Positions 11,001-20,400 of a stretch of DNA of 40,346 nucleotides are shown piece after piece. The DNA is from an uncultured Gammaproteobacteria bacterium. GTDB lineage: Bacteria > Pseudomonadota > Gammaproteobacteria > Pseudomonadales > Porticoccaceae. Location: contig CAJXRS010000014.1 in the NCBI GenBank assembly GCA_913060555.1, positions 1 through 40,346 on the forward strand. The letters run 5' to 3'. Under the pieces are notes generated by a model. The model made no database searches and was not told the DNA's origin. It worked only from the letters and a program-made list of their open reading frames with translations. The position numbers were made by a program, and so were the translations under genes. Each line of letters opens with the position of its first letter. Position 1 is the stretch's first letter.

Positions 11001-12108
11001 GTGGCGGGTCGAGGCGTCGCCGCGCTGGCATGTTTCCGCGTCCGGCCTGGCCGCGGTGAAGACGCCGCAGTCGGCCCACAGCGAATGGCGGCCCTGGCCC
11101 GGTGAGACCCTGGTGCTGGCGTTGCAGCGGCCGCGGCCGCTGCCCGGTGCCGCGGTCACCGTGGAGCGTGCCGAACTGGAGCAGAACCTCGGTGCCCGCG
11201 GTGCCGAGCTGCGTCTGGAGCTGGAGCTGCGCAGCAGCCTGGGCGGCGACTACCGGTTGGCGCTGCCGGTGCCGGGAACCCTGCAGCGCGTCGAGATCGA
11301 CGGCGTGGAACAGGCCCGCCCGGAGCAGGATGGCGAAGTGGTGCTGCCGCTGCGGCCCGGTCTCCAGCGTGCACTGGTGACCTGGCGGCTGGAGCAGGGG
11401 GTCGCGTTACGGACTGCCACGGCCCCGCTGGTGCTGCCGACTCCAGCGGCCAATATCGACCTGACCCTGCAGTTGCCCCGGGACCGTTGGCCGCTGTGGC
11501 TGCGGGGGCCGGCTATGGGCCCGGCGATGCTCTACTGGGGAGTGCTGGTCGTGGTGGTGGCGGTCGCCCTGGCGCTCGGCTGCGCAGTGCGCCGGTTGGG
11601 ATTGTCGATCCCGCTCGCGCCCTGGCAGTGGCTGTTGCTGGGGATCGGCATGAGCACCGTGAACAGCGTCGGCAGCCTGGCGGTGGTCGCCTGGTTCTTC
11701 GCCCTCGAAGCTCGCCGGCGCTGGACGCCGCCAGCGCGGGCGCTGATCTACAACCTGGCGCAGCTGGGCTTGATCCTGTTGACCCTGATCGCCGTCGCCA
11801 GTCTGGTCTACACCATCCCGCGCAGTCTGCTCGCGGCTCCGGACATGCAGGTCACCGGCAACGGCTCCAGCCACCTTTTCTACCGCTGGTACCAGGATCG
11901 CAGCGCTGGTGACCTGCCCCAGGGCACGGTCTTCAGCCTGCCCCTGTGGACCTACCGGCTGGCGATGCTGGCCTGGTCGCTGTGGCTGGTGTTCGCCCTG
12001 ATGCGCTGGGCGCGCTGGGGCTGGACCTGCCTGGGCGCCGGTGGCCTCTGGCGCCCGCGGGCGCGGCGACCCCAAGCCGGCGCCGAGGAAGCGGCTGCGC
12101 CGGAATGA
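8095..12108 (+). CDS. Uncharacterised large secreted/membrane protein (1337 aa) with two periplasmic-type beta-rich regions and two transmembrane clusters
   Basis: Uninterrupted ATG ORF with N-terminal signal peptide (LVRLLLVLVAGVAPALSA), several hydrophobic helices around aa 475-570 and 655-720, and a C-terminal membrane cluster from about aa 1140. No family with known function recognised. Confidence 0.85.
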   Translation: MKCWSSPPLVRLLLVLVAGVAPALSAAPVPEPLQPWAGWVLRDHPQHSCYRLAGELQRRQCLWPEVLRIELTAGGARFRQRWRSQADAQWLPLPGERDQWPRGVTLDGRPAAVIERDGRPGLWVDAGDHEVGGRWVWERPPPSLALPPATVLVDLRLDDRPLPVTLDGENRLWLQPRPGGDQDADRLQIEVFRRIEDGVPVRLWTELRLAVSGAPREVLVGRALPAEAVPVDLVSPLPARLEDDGRLRVQVRPGRWRLVLESRYLGRPEHFVMEVQEPQWPGQELWAFQAAPEVRGLRLTGAPAVDPSRLDLPAELHGLPVYLLTPQNPLRAEEEYRGDVNPAADRLQLQRSLWLDFDGRGATVRDHISGTQSRSGRLQALPELALGRVAVNGEPQVITRLPGGDGEGEGVELRAHELNIEAVSRLDAAAGATVLGWERDFDQVALDLHLPPGWRLWHAAGPDHVQTSWLAQWNLWDLFLCLLIAGASGRLLGWRWGLVAGLALALSYHERGAPVAGWVAMVIAIPLLGALPAGRLRSWLRALALAALLLLALAVLGFAVQQLRAALYPQLEQRGPVAVRERAAQLPTLASQSLEIAEMADRAVKAAPAAPPPPRYRPDENAQTGPGEPSWRWRQVQLGWQGQVRADETLRLWLSPPWLGRSLLVLQVALIALLLFGLGRALWRSGADRGPGGGRGAASALGLLVPVLLGIGVGPPARADFPPPELLEQLRGELLRPPACQPNCQGLVGAHLVVDREGGFTLRLRTAAAAPLAVALPAPRGWQPDLLLGDGAPLPLARIGTDPWTGLKAGLHDLELHGRIAGDSAAFRFPVAPQALAVNAPGWQVEGLDAGRLRGDTLNLKRAPSGAAEQRLLPEPAPAFVRIERRLTLDLDWQLTTTVTRMAPAQGAINLAVPLLPGERVIGDHRLTPAGAMAVTLGAEQRQFRWRSLLPPADRLRLAAPETPHWVEVWRVEASPRWHVSASGLAAVKTPQSAHSEWRPWPGETLVLALQRPRPLPGAAVTVERAELEQNLGARGAELRLELELRSSLGGDYRLALPVPGTLQRVEIDGVEQARPEQDGEVVLPLRPGLQRALVTWRLEQGVALRTATAPLVLPTPAANIDLTLQLPRDRWPLWLRGPAMGPAMLYWGVLVVVVAVALALGCAVRRLGLSIPLAPWQWLLLGIGMSTVNSVGSLAVVAWFFALEARRRWTPPARALIYNLAQLGLILLTLIAVASLVYTIPRSLLAAPDMQVTGNGSSHLFYRWYQDRSAGDLPQGTVFSLPLWTYRLAMLAWSLWLVFALMRWARWGWTCLGAGGLWRPRARRPQAGAEEAAAPE

Positions 12109-12188
12109 GTCCGCAGTCGCGCCGGGGAAGCCGCTGCTAGAATCCAGACCGATCTCATAACCCATCGACAGCAACGAGGAGCAATCTC

Positions 12189-13124
12189 ATGGGCAATCTG
12201 CTTGCCGGTAAAGTCGCCATCGTCACCGGTGCCGGGCGGGGTCTGGGCCGTGCCCACGCCCTGGCGCTGGCCGCCGAAGGCGCCAGAGTGGTGGTCAACG
12301 ACCTGGGCGGCGCGGTCACCGGGGAGGGTGGCGACCTCAGCCCGGCCCAGACGGTGGTCGAGGAAATCCGCGCTGCGGGCGGCGAGGCGGCCGCCAACGG
12401 CGGCGACGTGACCAGCACCGCAGACGGTCGCGCCCTGGCGGAGCAGGCGCTCGATACCTTCGGCCGCCTCGATATCCTGGTCAACAATGCCGGCAATATC
12501 CGTAACCAGCTGTTCGTGAAGATGAGTGAGGAAGAGTGGGACAGCGTCATCGCAGTTCACCTGCGCGCGCTCTATACGGTTGCCAAGCCGGCGGCGGAAG
12601 TGTTCGTCAAACAGCGTAGCGGCCGTATCGTCAATACCGCCTCGGAAGCCGGGCTGGGCGGCTATGCGGCCGCCAACTACGCCGCCGCCAAGGAGGGGAT
12701 CGTGGGTTTCAGCCGCACCCTGGCGCTGGAGTTGGGGCCCTTCGGTGTGACCTGCAACGCCATCCGGCCCCGCGCCGGCACCCGTATGGCCGGCGCGGTG
12801 GACATGCAGAAGGCACTCGATCTGGCGCGCCAGGGCAAGCTGCCGCTGCCGGACTTCATGTTCGAGATCGAGGGCATGACCGAGGGCTCGGACAGCTTCG
12901 CGCCCGAGCTGGTGTCGCCGCTGGTGGTGTTCCTGTGCACCGAGGCGGCGGGTCACGTCAACGGCCGCGATTTCATCGTCGGCGGCGGCGAGATCAGTCT
13001 GGTCTCTCTGCCCGAGAAGGCGCGCACCGTATTCACCCGGGAGCGCTGGGCACAGCAGGATCTGCAGGAGCTGCTGCCCCGCACCCTGGTGCGCGGGCTG
13101 CGCAATCCGGCCGCGCCGCAATGA
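12189..13124 (+). CDS. SDR family NAD(P)-dependent oxidoreductase (3-hydroxyacyl-CoA dehydrogenase / 17beta-HSD4-like)
   Basis: GKVAIVTGAGRGLGRAHALALAAEGARVVVNDLGG (TGxxxGxG), DILVNNAGN, YAAANYAAAKEGIVGFSRTLALEL (YxxxK-type region). Confidence 0.92.
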   Translation: MGNLLAGKVAIVTGAGRGLGRAHALALAAEGARVVVNDLGGAVTGEGGDLSPAQTVVEEIRAAGGEAAANGGDVTSTADGRALAEQALDTFGRLDILVNNAGNIRNQLFVKMSEEEWDSVIAVHLRALYTVAKPAAEVFVKQRSGRIVNTASEAGLGGYAAANYAAAKEGIVGFSRTLALELGPFGVTCNAIRPRAGTRMAGAVDMQKALDLARQGKLPLPDFMFEIEGMTEGSDSFAPELVSPLVVFLCTEAAGHVNGRDFIVGGGEISLVSLPEKARTVFTRERWAQQDLQELLPRTLVRGLRNPAAPQ

Positions 13125-13223
13125 CCTGGGGCTGGTGCGGGCGGCGTGCCGGCGCGCCGCGGTAACGCGGGCACCATGGCGGCTGGGTTACACTCTCGGC
13201 CGCCCGCAGAGCTCAGGCCGCCC

Positions 13224-14054
13224 ATGGACGCCATTCTATTGCCGCTCGCACTGTATCTCGGCATCGGTGTGGTGGCCGGGCTGGTCGCCGGGTTGTTCGG
13301 CCTCGGCGGTGGCGCCGTCGTGGTGCCGGTGCTGATCCTCGCCTTCCATTGGCAGGGCGTGGCCCCCGAGGTGCTCACCCATATGGCGATCGGTACTTCC
13401 CTGGCGACCATAGTGGTGACCTCGTCCAGCGCCATCCGCACCCACCAGAGACGCGGCGCGATCGGCTGGCCGCTGGTCGGCCGGCTGGTGCCGGGCGTGC
13501 TGGTCGGCACTGCGCTCGGTGGCCTGCTCGCCGCGCGTGCCGGCGGCGAGTTGCTGCAGTTCTGGTTCGGCGCCTTCCTGGTACTGGTGGCTTTTCAGAT
13601 GGCCTTCGGGGTGCGGGTGCGGCCGCGCCCCGGTCCCGCGCCCGGGCGCGCGGTGCAGGTCGGCGCCGGCGGCGTGATCGGCTTTGCGTCCGGCGTGTTC
13701 GGCATCGGCGGGGGCTCGCTGACCGTGCCCTGGCTGCTCTGGTGCGGCCAGCCCACGGTGAACGCGGTGGCGAGTTCCGCGGCCCTGGGCCTGCCCATTG
13801 CCGTCAGCGGCGCCCTCACCTATGCCGTCGTCGCCGGGAGCGCCGACCTGCCGCCCTGGAGTCTGGGTTACGTCTATCTGCCGGCGCTGCTGGGTATCGT
13901 CATCGCCAGCACCCCCTGCGCGCGCTGGGGTGCCCAGCTTGCCCACCGTCTGCCGGAGTTGGTGCTGCGGCGCGCCTTTGCGCTCGTCTCGCTGGTGATC
14001 GGCATCCAGTTCATGGTGCGCAACCTGGAAGGGCTGGGCTGGCCATGGCGCTGA
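13224..14054 (+). CDS. TauE/SafE family sulfite exporter / permease
   Basis: Polytopic protein with GVVAGLVAGLFGLGGGAVVVPVL and GVIGFASGVFGIGGGSLTVPWLLWCG repeats. Start at ATG 13224. Confidence 0.92.
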   Translation: MDAILLPLALYLGIGVVAGLVAGLFGLGGGAVVVPVLILAFHWQGVAPEVLTHMAIGTSLATIVVTSSSAIRTHQRRGAIGWPLVGRLVPGVLVGTALGGLLAARAGGELLQFWFGAFLVLVAFQMAFGVRVRPRPGPAPGRAVQVGAGGVIGFASGVFGIGGGSLTVPWLLWCGQPTVNAVASSAALGLPIAVSGALTYAVVAGSADLPPWSLGYVYLPALLGIVIASTPCARWGAQLAHRLPELVLRRAFALVSLVIGIQFMVRNLEGLGWPWR

Positions 14055-15022
14055 CCCCGACCCGCCAGCGGCTGTTGCAGCTGCTCGCCGACGGGGAGTT
14101 TCATTCCGGTGTCGAACTGGGCGAGGTGCTGGGCACCAGCCGGACCGCGGTGTGGAAGGCGCTTGCCGGCCTCGATGATCTGGGGCTGACCATCGAGCGG
14201 GTGCCCCGGCGCGGTTACCGGATTCCCGGGGGCATCGACCTGCACGACGTCGAGGCGATTCGCGCCGCGCTGTCGGCGTCGGCCCGCGCCCTGCTCGACG
14301 ATCTGCGAGTGCTCGCGGTGGTCGATTCCACCAACGAGGCGCTCAAGGCGACCGCCGGGTTACTCCCGGGCCGGGGCGCCTGTTGCCTGGCGGAATGGCA
14401 GACCGGCGGCCGCGGGCGGCTGGGCCGGCGCTGGATCAGCCCCTTCGCCAGCAATCTCTATCTGAGCGTGGCCTGGGATTTCGATGGCGGCATTGCCGTC
14501 CTCGAGGGCTTGAGCCTGGCGGTGGGCGTGGCGGTGCGGCGCGCCCTGCTCCGGCTGGGGGTGGCCGGGGTTCAACTGAAGTGGCCCAATGATCTGCTCC
14601 GCGACCGCGCCAAGCTCGGGGGCATCCTGGTCGAGGTGACCGGGGATCCTGAGGGTCGCTGCCGGGCCATAGTGGGCATCGGCATCAACGTGGCCATGCC
14701 GGCCGCGGCTGCTGGCGCCATCGGTCAGCCCTGGCGTGATCTCAGCGACCTGGGGGTGCGTCGCGACGCCCTCGCCGCTGCCGTCCTCGATCAGCTGTTG
14801 CCCCTGCTGCGCGAATTTCCCGACCGGGGTTTCGGCGGCTATCGCGACGAATGGGAGGCGGCCCATGTCCATGGCGGCCGGCGCGTGGTGATCAGCGCCG
14901 GCAATCAGCGCGTCGAGGGAATCGCCCGGGGGGTCAACGAGCGTGGTGCCCTGGGGCTGGAGTGCGCAGAGGGCCTGCGCTGGTTCAGCGGCGGCGAGGT
15001 CAGCCTGAGGGAGCAGGGATGA
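14045..15022 (+). CDS. birA: Bifunctional biotin--[acetyl-CoA-carboxylase] ligase / biotin operon repressor
   Basis: N-terminal HTH (LLQLLADGEFHSGVELGEVLGTSRTAVWKALAGL); ligase domain AEWQTGGRGRLGRRWISPFASNLYLS, LKWPNDLL, GGILVEVTGD. Confidence 0.95.
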   Translation: MALTPTRQRLLQLLADGEFHSGVELGEVLGTSRTAVWKALAGLDDLGLTIERVPRRGYRIPGGIDLHDVEAIRAALSASARALLDDLRVLAVVDSTNEALKATAGLLPGRGACCLAEWQTGGRGRLGRRWISPFASNLYLSVAWDFDGGIAVLEGLSLAVGVAVRRALLRLGVAGVQLKWPNDLLRDRAKLGGILVEVTGDPEGRCRAIVGIGINVAMPAAAAGAIGQPWRDLSDLGVRRDALAAAVLDQLLPLLREFPDRGFGGYRDEWEAAHVHGGRRVVISAGNQRVEGIARGVNERGALGLECAEGLRWFSGGEVSLREQG

Positions 15023-15723
15023 TTCTCGAGCTCGACATCGGCAACAGCCGAATCAAGTGGCGCACGCTGCAGGGCCGGGTGGCCGTGGCGCGGGGCCAGT
15101 GCTCGCGCGCCACGGCCGAGTGGCCGGAGCTGTTGCCCCGGGCGGGTATCGAGCGCCTGCGGGTCGCCAATGTGGGCGGCGCCGAAGTCGCCGCGGTACT
15201 GGCCGCGTGGGCACGCGGCTGCCTCGGTCTGGAGCCCGAATTCGCCGGCGCCGGGCGCGCCTGCGCCGGAGTCACCAATGGTTACGCGGTCCCCGAGCGC
15301 CTGGGTGTGGACCGCTGGCTGGCGCTGCTCGCCGCCTGGCGCGAGCTCGGCGGTGCAGCCCTGGTGGTCTCGGCGGGCACGGCCCTGACCCTGGATCTGC
15401 TCGACGCGGTCGGCTGCCACCGGGGCGGTTACATCGTTCCCGGCCTGGGGTTGATGTTGCAGTCGTTGCTCTCCGGGACCAGCGGTGTGCGCCTGGAGCC
15501 GGGCCCGGCGGCAACCCTGGAGCCCGGTCACAGCACCGAGGAGGCCGTGCTCCAGGGTTGCACGGCGATGGCGGTGGCGCTGATCGAGCAGACGAGGAAG
15601 GGCACCCCGCTGCCGGTCCTGCTCGCCGGCGGCGACGCCGAGTTGCTGGCGCCCTGGATCACCGCGCCCGTGGACTACCGGCCAGAACTGGTGCTGGACG
15701 GTCTGGGCATCGCCCTGCCTTGA
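15019..15723 (+). CDS. coaX: Type III pantothenate kinase
   Basis: MILELDIGNSRIKWRTL; GVDRWLALLAAW; VVSAGTALTLDLLD; GGYIVPGLGLMLQSL. ATGA overlap with the birA stop. Confidence 0.95.
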   Translation: MILELDIGNSRIKWRTLQGRVAVARGQCSRATAEWPELLPRAGIERLRVANVGGAEVAAVLAAWARGCLGLEPEFAGAGRACAGVTNGYAVPERLGVDRWLALLAAWRELGGAALVVSAGTALTLDLLDAVGCHRGGYIVPGLGLMLQSLLSGTSGVRLEPGPAATLEPGHSTEEAVLQGCTAMAVALIEQTRKGTPLPVLLAGGDAELLAPWITAPVDYRPELVLDGLGIALP

Positions 15724-15734
15724 AGGAACGACCG

Positions 15735-16502
15735 GTGCGCTGGCTGATCATTTCCCTGCTGCTCGTCAATGCCGCTGCCTTTTGGTGGTGGCAGGCGCAG
15801 CGGGAAGCCAGGCTCAGCCCCCCGGTGCCCGTACGCCAGACGCCGGACGAGTCGGTTCCGCGCCTGCTGCTGCTGAGCGAGGTGTCCCCGGAGGCCGCGC
15901 CGCAACGCCGGGCCGAGACGCCGGACGTCGGGCAGGATACCGCCGTCGAACAAGCGGCCGCCACGCCGGCGTCGACGCCAGATGAGGTGGTACAGGATGC
16001 CGCGCCTCAGGAGTGTGTCATGCTTGGCGGTGCGTCTGACCGGGACCAGCTCCGCGACTGGCGGGCGGCGCTGCGCGGTGCCGACATCGCGGTCGCCGGT
16101 GTCATCTCCGAGTACCCCGAGCAGCAGGTGTCTGCCTATTGGGTCTCGGTTCCTGGCGCCGCGGACCCCCAGGGTGTGCTGGCGGCCCTGGCCGCGGCGG
16201 GGATCGAAAGCCTGCTGATGGAAGCGTCCGGCGATGGTGGGGGCAGGATCTCGGCCGGCATCTTCGCGGTTCGCGAAAATGCCCTGCGCCAGCGACAGCG
16301 CCTCGAGGAGCTGGGCTACGCCGCGGAAGTGGTGCCCCAGTATCACGAGCTCCCCGGACTCTGGGTGGAGGTGCGCGGTTCCCCGGGTTTGCGCGAACGC
16401 GCCGCAGCCTTGCTGGCGCGGCGGATTCCGGAAGCGGAACCGGCCTGGCGACCCTGCGGGGAGGTTGTGCAGCCCCCGCCGGACAGTGATGGACAACGGT
16501 GA
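15735..16502 (+). CDS. SPOR domain-containing membrane protein
   Basis: GTG start; N-terminal [22 protein letters not shown]-terminal repeats ([47 protein letters not shown]) resemble the SPOR fold. Directly downstream of coaX. Confidence 0.75.
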   Translation: MRWLIISLLLVNAAAFWWWQAQREARLSPPVPVRQTPDESVPRLLLLSEVSPEAAPQRRAETPDVGQDTAVEQAAATPASTPDEVVQDAAPQECVMLGGASDRDQLRDWRAALRGADIAVAGVISEYPEQQVSAYWVSVPGAADPQGVLAALAAAGIESLLMEASGDGGGRISAGIFAVRENALRQRQRLEELGYAAEVVPQYHELPGLWVEVRGSPGLRERAAALLARRIPEAEPAWRPCGEVVQPPPDSDGQR

Positions 16503-16519
16503 TTCATTGCCGCTATACT
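16490..16519 (+). promoter_or_regulatory. Putative sigma70 promoter of cold-shock gene (TGGACA-N18-TATACT)
   Basis: TGGACA at 16490-16495 and TATACT at 16514-16519, leaving a leader of roughly 125 nt before ATG 16652. Confidence 0.55.
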
Positions 16520-16651
16520 GTACGGGCCTCAGAATGGGGCTTAGGCGCAGTACCACGAATACTTGTCAGTTCTCGTAGTCCTGAAGTCCATAAGTACCTT
16601 CTCAAGCACACCGGTTATTTTTCAGTTAGAGTCAAATACAGGACTGCATCA

Positions 16652-16861
16652 ATGAGTAACAATGTCACAGGCACCGTCAAATTCTTCAACGAAGCCAAGG
16701 GCTTCGGTTTCATTCAGCGGGAAAACGGCCCCGACGTGTTCGTCCACTTCAGCGCCATCCAGGGCAACGGGTTCCGTACCCTGGCCGAAGGCCAGAAGGT
16801 TCAGTTCACGGTAGGCCAGGGCCAGAAAGGTCCCCAGGCCGAGAACGTCGTACCGCTGTAA
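16652..16861 (+). CDS. Cold-shock (CspA-family) protein
   Basis: [69 protein letters not shown], with RNP1 (KGFGFI) and RNP2 (VFVHF). Confidence 0.97.
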   Translation: MSNNVTGTVKFFNEAKGFGFIQRENGPDVFVHFSAIQGNGFRTLAEGQKVQFTVGQGQKGPQAENVVPL

Positions 16862-16880
16862 GTCGCGATACGCGGATACC

Positions 16881-16913
16881 AAAGCCGCCGTGCCTCAGGG
16901 CACGGCGGCTTTT
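16881..16913 (+). terminator. Rho-independent terminator after the cold-shock gene
   Basis: AAAGCCGCCGTGCC-TCAGG-like loop-GGCACGGCGGCTTTT, perfect stem followed by T-run. Confidence 0.93.
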
Positions 16914-16992
16914 GCGTTCTGGGAACTGGAGCCGTTCCGCAAGATCTGGGCCCTGTAATCCCCGCCCTGTGCCATCCACTGATTGCTCGCTA

Positions 16993-18573
16993 ATGACTCA
17001 ACCGGACCAGGAATTCGCCGATCGCCGCACCTTTGCGATCATTTCCCACCCCGATGCTGGCAAAACCACCATCACCGAGAAGCTGCTGCTGTTGGGCAAT
17101 GTCATCCAGGTCGCCGGCACTGTAAAAGGGCGCAAGAGCGATCGTCACGCCACCTCCGACTGGCTGGCGATGGAGAAGGAGCGCGGCATCTCGGTGACGT
17201 CTTCGGTCATGCAGTTTCCCTACCGGGGCCGTAGGGTCAATCTGCTCGACACCCCGGGGCACGCGGACTTCTCGGAAGATACCTATCGCACCCTCACCGC
17301 GGTGGATTCGGTGCTCATGGTGATCGACTGCGCCAAGGGTGTGGAGGCGCGCACCATCAAGCTGATGGAAGTCTGCCGGTTGCGCGACACGCCTATCATC
17401 ACCTTCGTCAACAAGCTCGACCGGGACGTGCGCGACCCGGTGGAAGTGCTCGACGAAATCGAGGAAGTCCTGGGTATCGAGGCCGCCCCGGTCAACTGGC
17501 CGGTCGGCATGGGGCGGGACTTTCGCGGTGTCTACGATCTCTCCGGCGATTGTATCCATCGTTATCAATCCGGGCAGGGCCACCGTATCCCGGAAGATCT
17601 GCGCATCCAGGGTCTGGATTCGCCGGAGGCGCAGGCGCTGCTGGGCGCCGTTCACGAGGAGTTCGCCGAGCAGGTGGAGCTGGTGCGCGGTGCCTCCCAT
17701 GCCTTTGACCTGGAGGGGTACCGCGCCGGGCGGCTCACCCCGGTATTTTTCGGCACCGCGCTGGGTAATTTCGGTGTCCGGGAAATGCTCGACCACTTTG
17801 TAGACTGGGCCCCGGCGCCGTTACCACGGACCGCAGCGGAGCGCACCGTGACCCCGGATGAAGAAGGTTTCAGCAGCTTCGTTTTCAAGATCCAGGCCAA
17901 CATGGATCCGCGTCACCGGGACCGGATCGCCTTTCTGCGCATCTGTTCGGGGCGTTACCAGAGCGGCATGAAAATGCGCCACGTGCGTCTCGGCAAGGAT
18001 ATCCGCGTGGCCGATGCGCTCAACTTCTGCGCCGGCGAGCGGAGCAATGTCGAGACCGCGGTGGCCGGCGACATCATCGGTCTGCACAACCACGGCACCA
18101 TCCAGATCGGCGACACCTTTACCGGTGGCGAAACCCTCAACTTCACGGGCATCCCGCACTTCGCGCCCGAGCTGTTCCGCCGCGTCCGCTTGCGCGACCC
18201 CCTCAAGACCAAGCAGCTGCACAAGGGGCTCGAGCAGCTGGCCGAGGAGGGCTCCACCCAGGTGTTCTTTCCGGTGGTCGGCAATGACGTCATCCTGGGC
18301 GCCGTGGGCCAATTGCAGTTCGATGTGGTCGCCTACCGGCTGCGGGACGAATACGGGGTCGAGGCCGTCTACGAACCCGTGAGCATCGCCACCGCGCGCT
18401 GGGTGAAGTGCGCCGACGCGCGCAAGCTGGAAGCCTTCCGCGCCAAGGCGCAGGCGCACCTGGCGCTGGATGGCGGTGGCTATCTGACCTATCTGGCGCC
18501 GTCCCAGGTCAACCTCGGCCTGACCCGTGAGCGCCACCCGGACATCGAGTTTATCGCCATTCGAGAACACTGA
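16993..18573 (+). CDS. prfC: Peptide chain release factor 3
   Basis: [92 protein letters not shown]. Confidence 0.98.
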   Translation: MTQPDQEFADRRTFAIISHPDAGKTTITEKLLLLGNVIQVAGTVKGRKSDRHATSDWLAMEKERGISVTSSVMQFPYRGRRVNLLDTPGHADFSEDTYRTLTAVDSVLMVIDCAKGVEARTIKLMEVCRLRDTPIITFVNKLDRDVRDPVEVLDEIEEVLGIEAAPVNWPVGMGRDFRGVYDLSGDCIHRYQSGQGHRIPEDLRIQGLDSPEAQALLGAVHEEFAEQVELVRGASHAFDLEGYRAGRLTPVFFGTALGNFGVREMLDHFVDWAPAPLPRTAAERTVTPDEEGFSSFVFKIQANMDPRHRDRIAFLRICSGRYQSGMKMRHVRLGKDIRVADALNFCAGERSNVETAVAGDIIGLHNHGTIQIGDTFTGGETLNFTGIPHFAPELFRRVRLRDPLKTKQLHKGLEQLAEEGSTQVFFPVVGNDVILGAVGQLQFDVVAYRLRDEYGVEAVYEPVSIATARWVKCADARKLEAFRAKAQAHLALDGGGYLTYLAPSQVNLGLTRERHPDIEFIAIREH

Positions 18574-18584
18574 TCCGAACAACA

Positions 18585-18610
18585 AAAAGGCCCGGTTTCC
18601 CGGGCCTTTT
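18585..18610. terminator. Bidirectional terminator between convergent prfC and amidohydrolase genes
   Basis: AAAAGGCCCGG-TTTC-CCGGGCCTTTT, perfect 11-bp stem, U-tract on both strands. Confidence 0.92.
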
Positions 18611-18636
18611 GGCGTTGCCTTGAGTACTGTGCTGGA

Positions 18637-20400
18637 TCAGGCGGCGCGCTCGCCGGCGGAAGATTTCACACCACCCCAGCGCAGCAGCTGGCCCGGGGTG
18701 GCGCCGGTGCACTCGCCGTCGGTGAAAGTGATCTCGCCGTTGACCAGGATGGCCCGATAGCCGACGGCGCGCTTGATGCGGCGCCACTCGCCGGCCGGCA
18801 GATCCTCGACGATCTCGCCGATCCACTCCTTGCCATCGCTCAGCTTGGCCAGGTCATAGACCACGATATCGGCCGGCGCGCCCTCGCGCAGCACGCCGCG
18901 GTTCTTGAAGCCGGCGGCCCGGGCGGGCAGGGCCGACAACCGGTAATGGGCTTCTTCGAGGGTGATGCGCTGTTCGTCGCGCACCAGCCAGTAGAGGAAG
19001 TCCGTGGTATAGGCACCGCCGGTGAAGAACTTGGTGTGGGCGCCGCCGTCGGAGACCCCGGGGATGGTGTAGTCAGAGCCGTTGATGATCTCGGCCATGT
19101 ACTCGGCGTTGAAACCCTTGTCGGGGCCCAGGAACTCGACATTGAGGTCGCCGGCCAGCGACAGGTCGAGCATGACCTCGATGGGGTGCTTGTTTTCCTC
19201 GGCGGCGATCTGGCCCAGCGAACGGCCGACGTAGGCCTCCAGCTCCGGTTGCTTGTTGACCTTGTGCACCATCAGCGCGGGAATGGCGCCGCCCACCCCG
19301 GCCTGGATGACCTGCAGGCGGCGGTCGGCCTCCTCGGCCTCGTGGATGACCCGCTCGCGGAGTTCCGGGTCGCCCATCTTGCGCAGCTTGTCTGCCTTGC
19401 TGCCGGTGGTCAGCTCGCGCCACGCCGGGCTGGCGTCGTACAGGTTCCAGTGCTCCAGGGTGAACGAGAAGCCGGTGCGCACCGTGCCTGCCTGGCCGTA
19501 GATCGGCAGACCCTTGTCGCGGCAGCGCTGCAGCCACTGCAGGCTGCGCCTGTGTACCCTGGGATCCTTGCGCGCCGGCACGATGGCGTTGTGCAGGATG
19601 GGGCGCTGCGCTGTGGCCGCGAGCTTTTCCAGAAACTCCAGGTCGGCCTTGATGTCGCCGGTGGCCTGGGTGATCTGGATGAAGCCCTCGCCGCGTTCGC
19701 GCAGGACTTCGGCGAGATTGAGGATATCCTCGTCGCACATGGTATCTGTGACCATGGGGCTGCCGTCGAAGTCGGCCTGGGTGGAATCGGGTCCGAGCCG
19801 CTGGATGGAAAAGCCGCACATGCCGGCGTCCATGGCCTCGTGCAGCAGGCGCTTCATCTCGGCGCGCTCGGCAGCGGTGGCCGGCCGGGACTTGGCCTCT
19901 TCCAGGCCCATCACATAGATCATCAGCGAGGCGGTGGGCATGTACTGGATGCAGTTCACGCCCTTGGGAACGCGTGCCAGGTTGTCCATGTACTCGGGGG
20001 CGGTCTCCCACTTCCAGGGCATGCCGGCCTTCATGGTGTCGTAGGGAATCGCCTCGGTGCGGGTCATGGTGAGCAGGGAGCGCTCGCGAAACTCGGGTTT
20101 CACGGGCACGAAGCCGAAGCCACAGTTGCCCAGCACCACCGAGGTCACCCCGTGCCAGCCGGAGATGGTGCAGTAGGGATCCCAGTGGATCTGGGCATCG
20201 TAGTGGGTATGCAGATCGACAAAGCCCGGGGCCACGATGTGGCCGCTGGCGTCGATGGTCTGCCTGGCGGTGCCGGGCGCCGGCCCGCCGATCTGCAGGA
20301 CCTTGCCGTCCTGGATCCACAGATCCGCCTGGCGGCGGGGTGCACGGGTGCCATCTACCAGGGTGCCACCCTGGATGTGAAGGTCGATAATCTGGCTCAT
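18637..20400 (-). CDS. Amidohydrolase family protein (N-acyl-D-amino-acid deacylase-like)
   Basis: MSQIIDLHIQGGTLVDGTRAPRRQADLWIQDGKVLQIGG; GFVDLHTHYDAQIHWDP metal-binding HxH; C-terminal FKNRGVLREGAPADIVVYDL. Start set at ATG 20400. Confidence 0.88.
   Translation of the reverse strand: MSQIIDLHIQGGTLVDGTRAPRRQADLWIQDGKVLQIGGPAPGTARQTIDASGHIVAPGFVDLHTHYDAQIHWDPYCTISGWHGVTSVVLGNCGFGFVPVKPEFRERSLLTMTRTEAIPYDTMKAGMPWKWETAPEYMDNLARVPKGVNCIQYMPTASLMIYVMGLEEAKSRPATAAERAEMKRLLHEAMDAGMCGFSIQRLGPDSTQADFDGSPMVTDTMCDEDILNLAEVLRERGEGFIQITQATGDIKADLEFLEKLAATAQRPILHNAIVPARKDPRVHRRSLQWLQRCRDKGLPIYGQAGTVRTGFSFTLEHWNLYDASPAWRELTTGSKADKLRKMGDPELRERVIHEAEEADRRLQVIQAGVGGAIPALMVHKVNKQPELEAYVGRSLGQIAAEENKHPIEVMLDLSLAGDLNVEFLGPDKGFNAEYMAEIINGSDYTIPGVSDGGAHTKFFTGGAYTTDFLYWLVRDEQRITLEEAHYRLSALPARAAGFKNRGVLREGAPADIVVYDLAKLSDGKEWIGEIVEDLPAGEWRRIKRAVGYRAILVNGEITFTDGECTGATPGQLLRWGGVKSSAGERAA

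Noticed and set aside
13349-15022. Long 557-aa ORF as one fusion protein
   Set aside because: Its first 232 codons are an out-of-frame reading of the TauE/SafE gene; the real gene is birA from ATG 14045.
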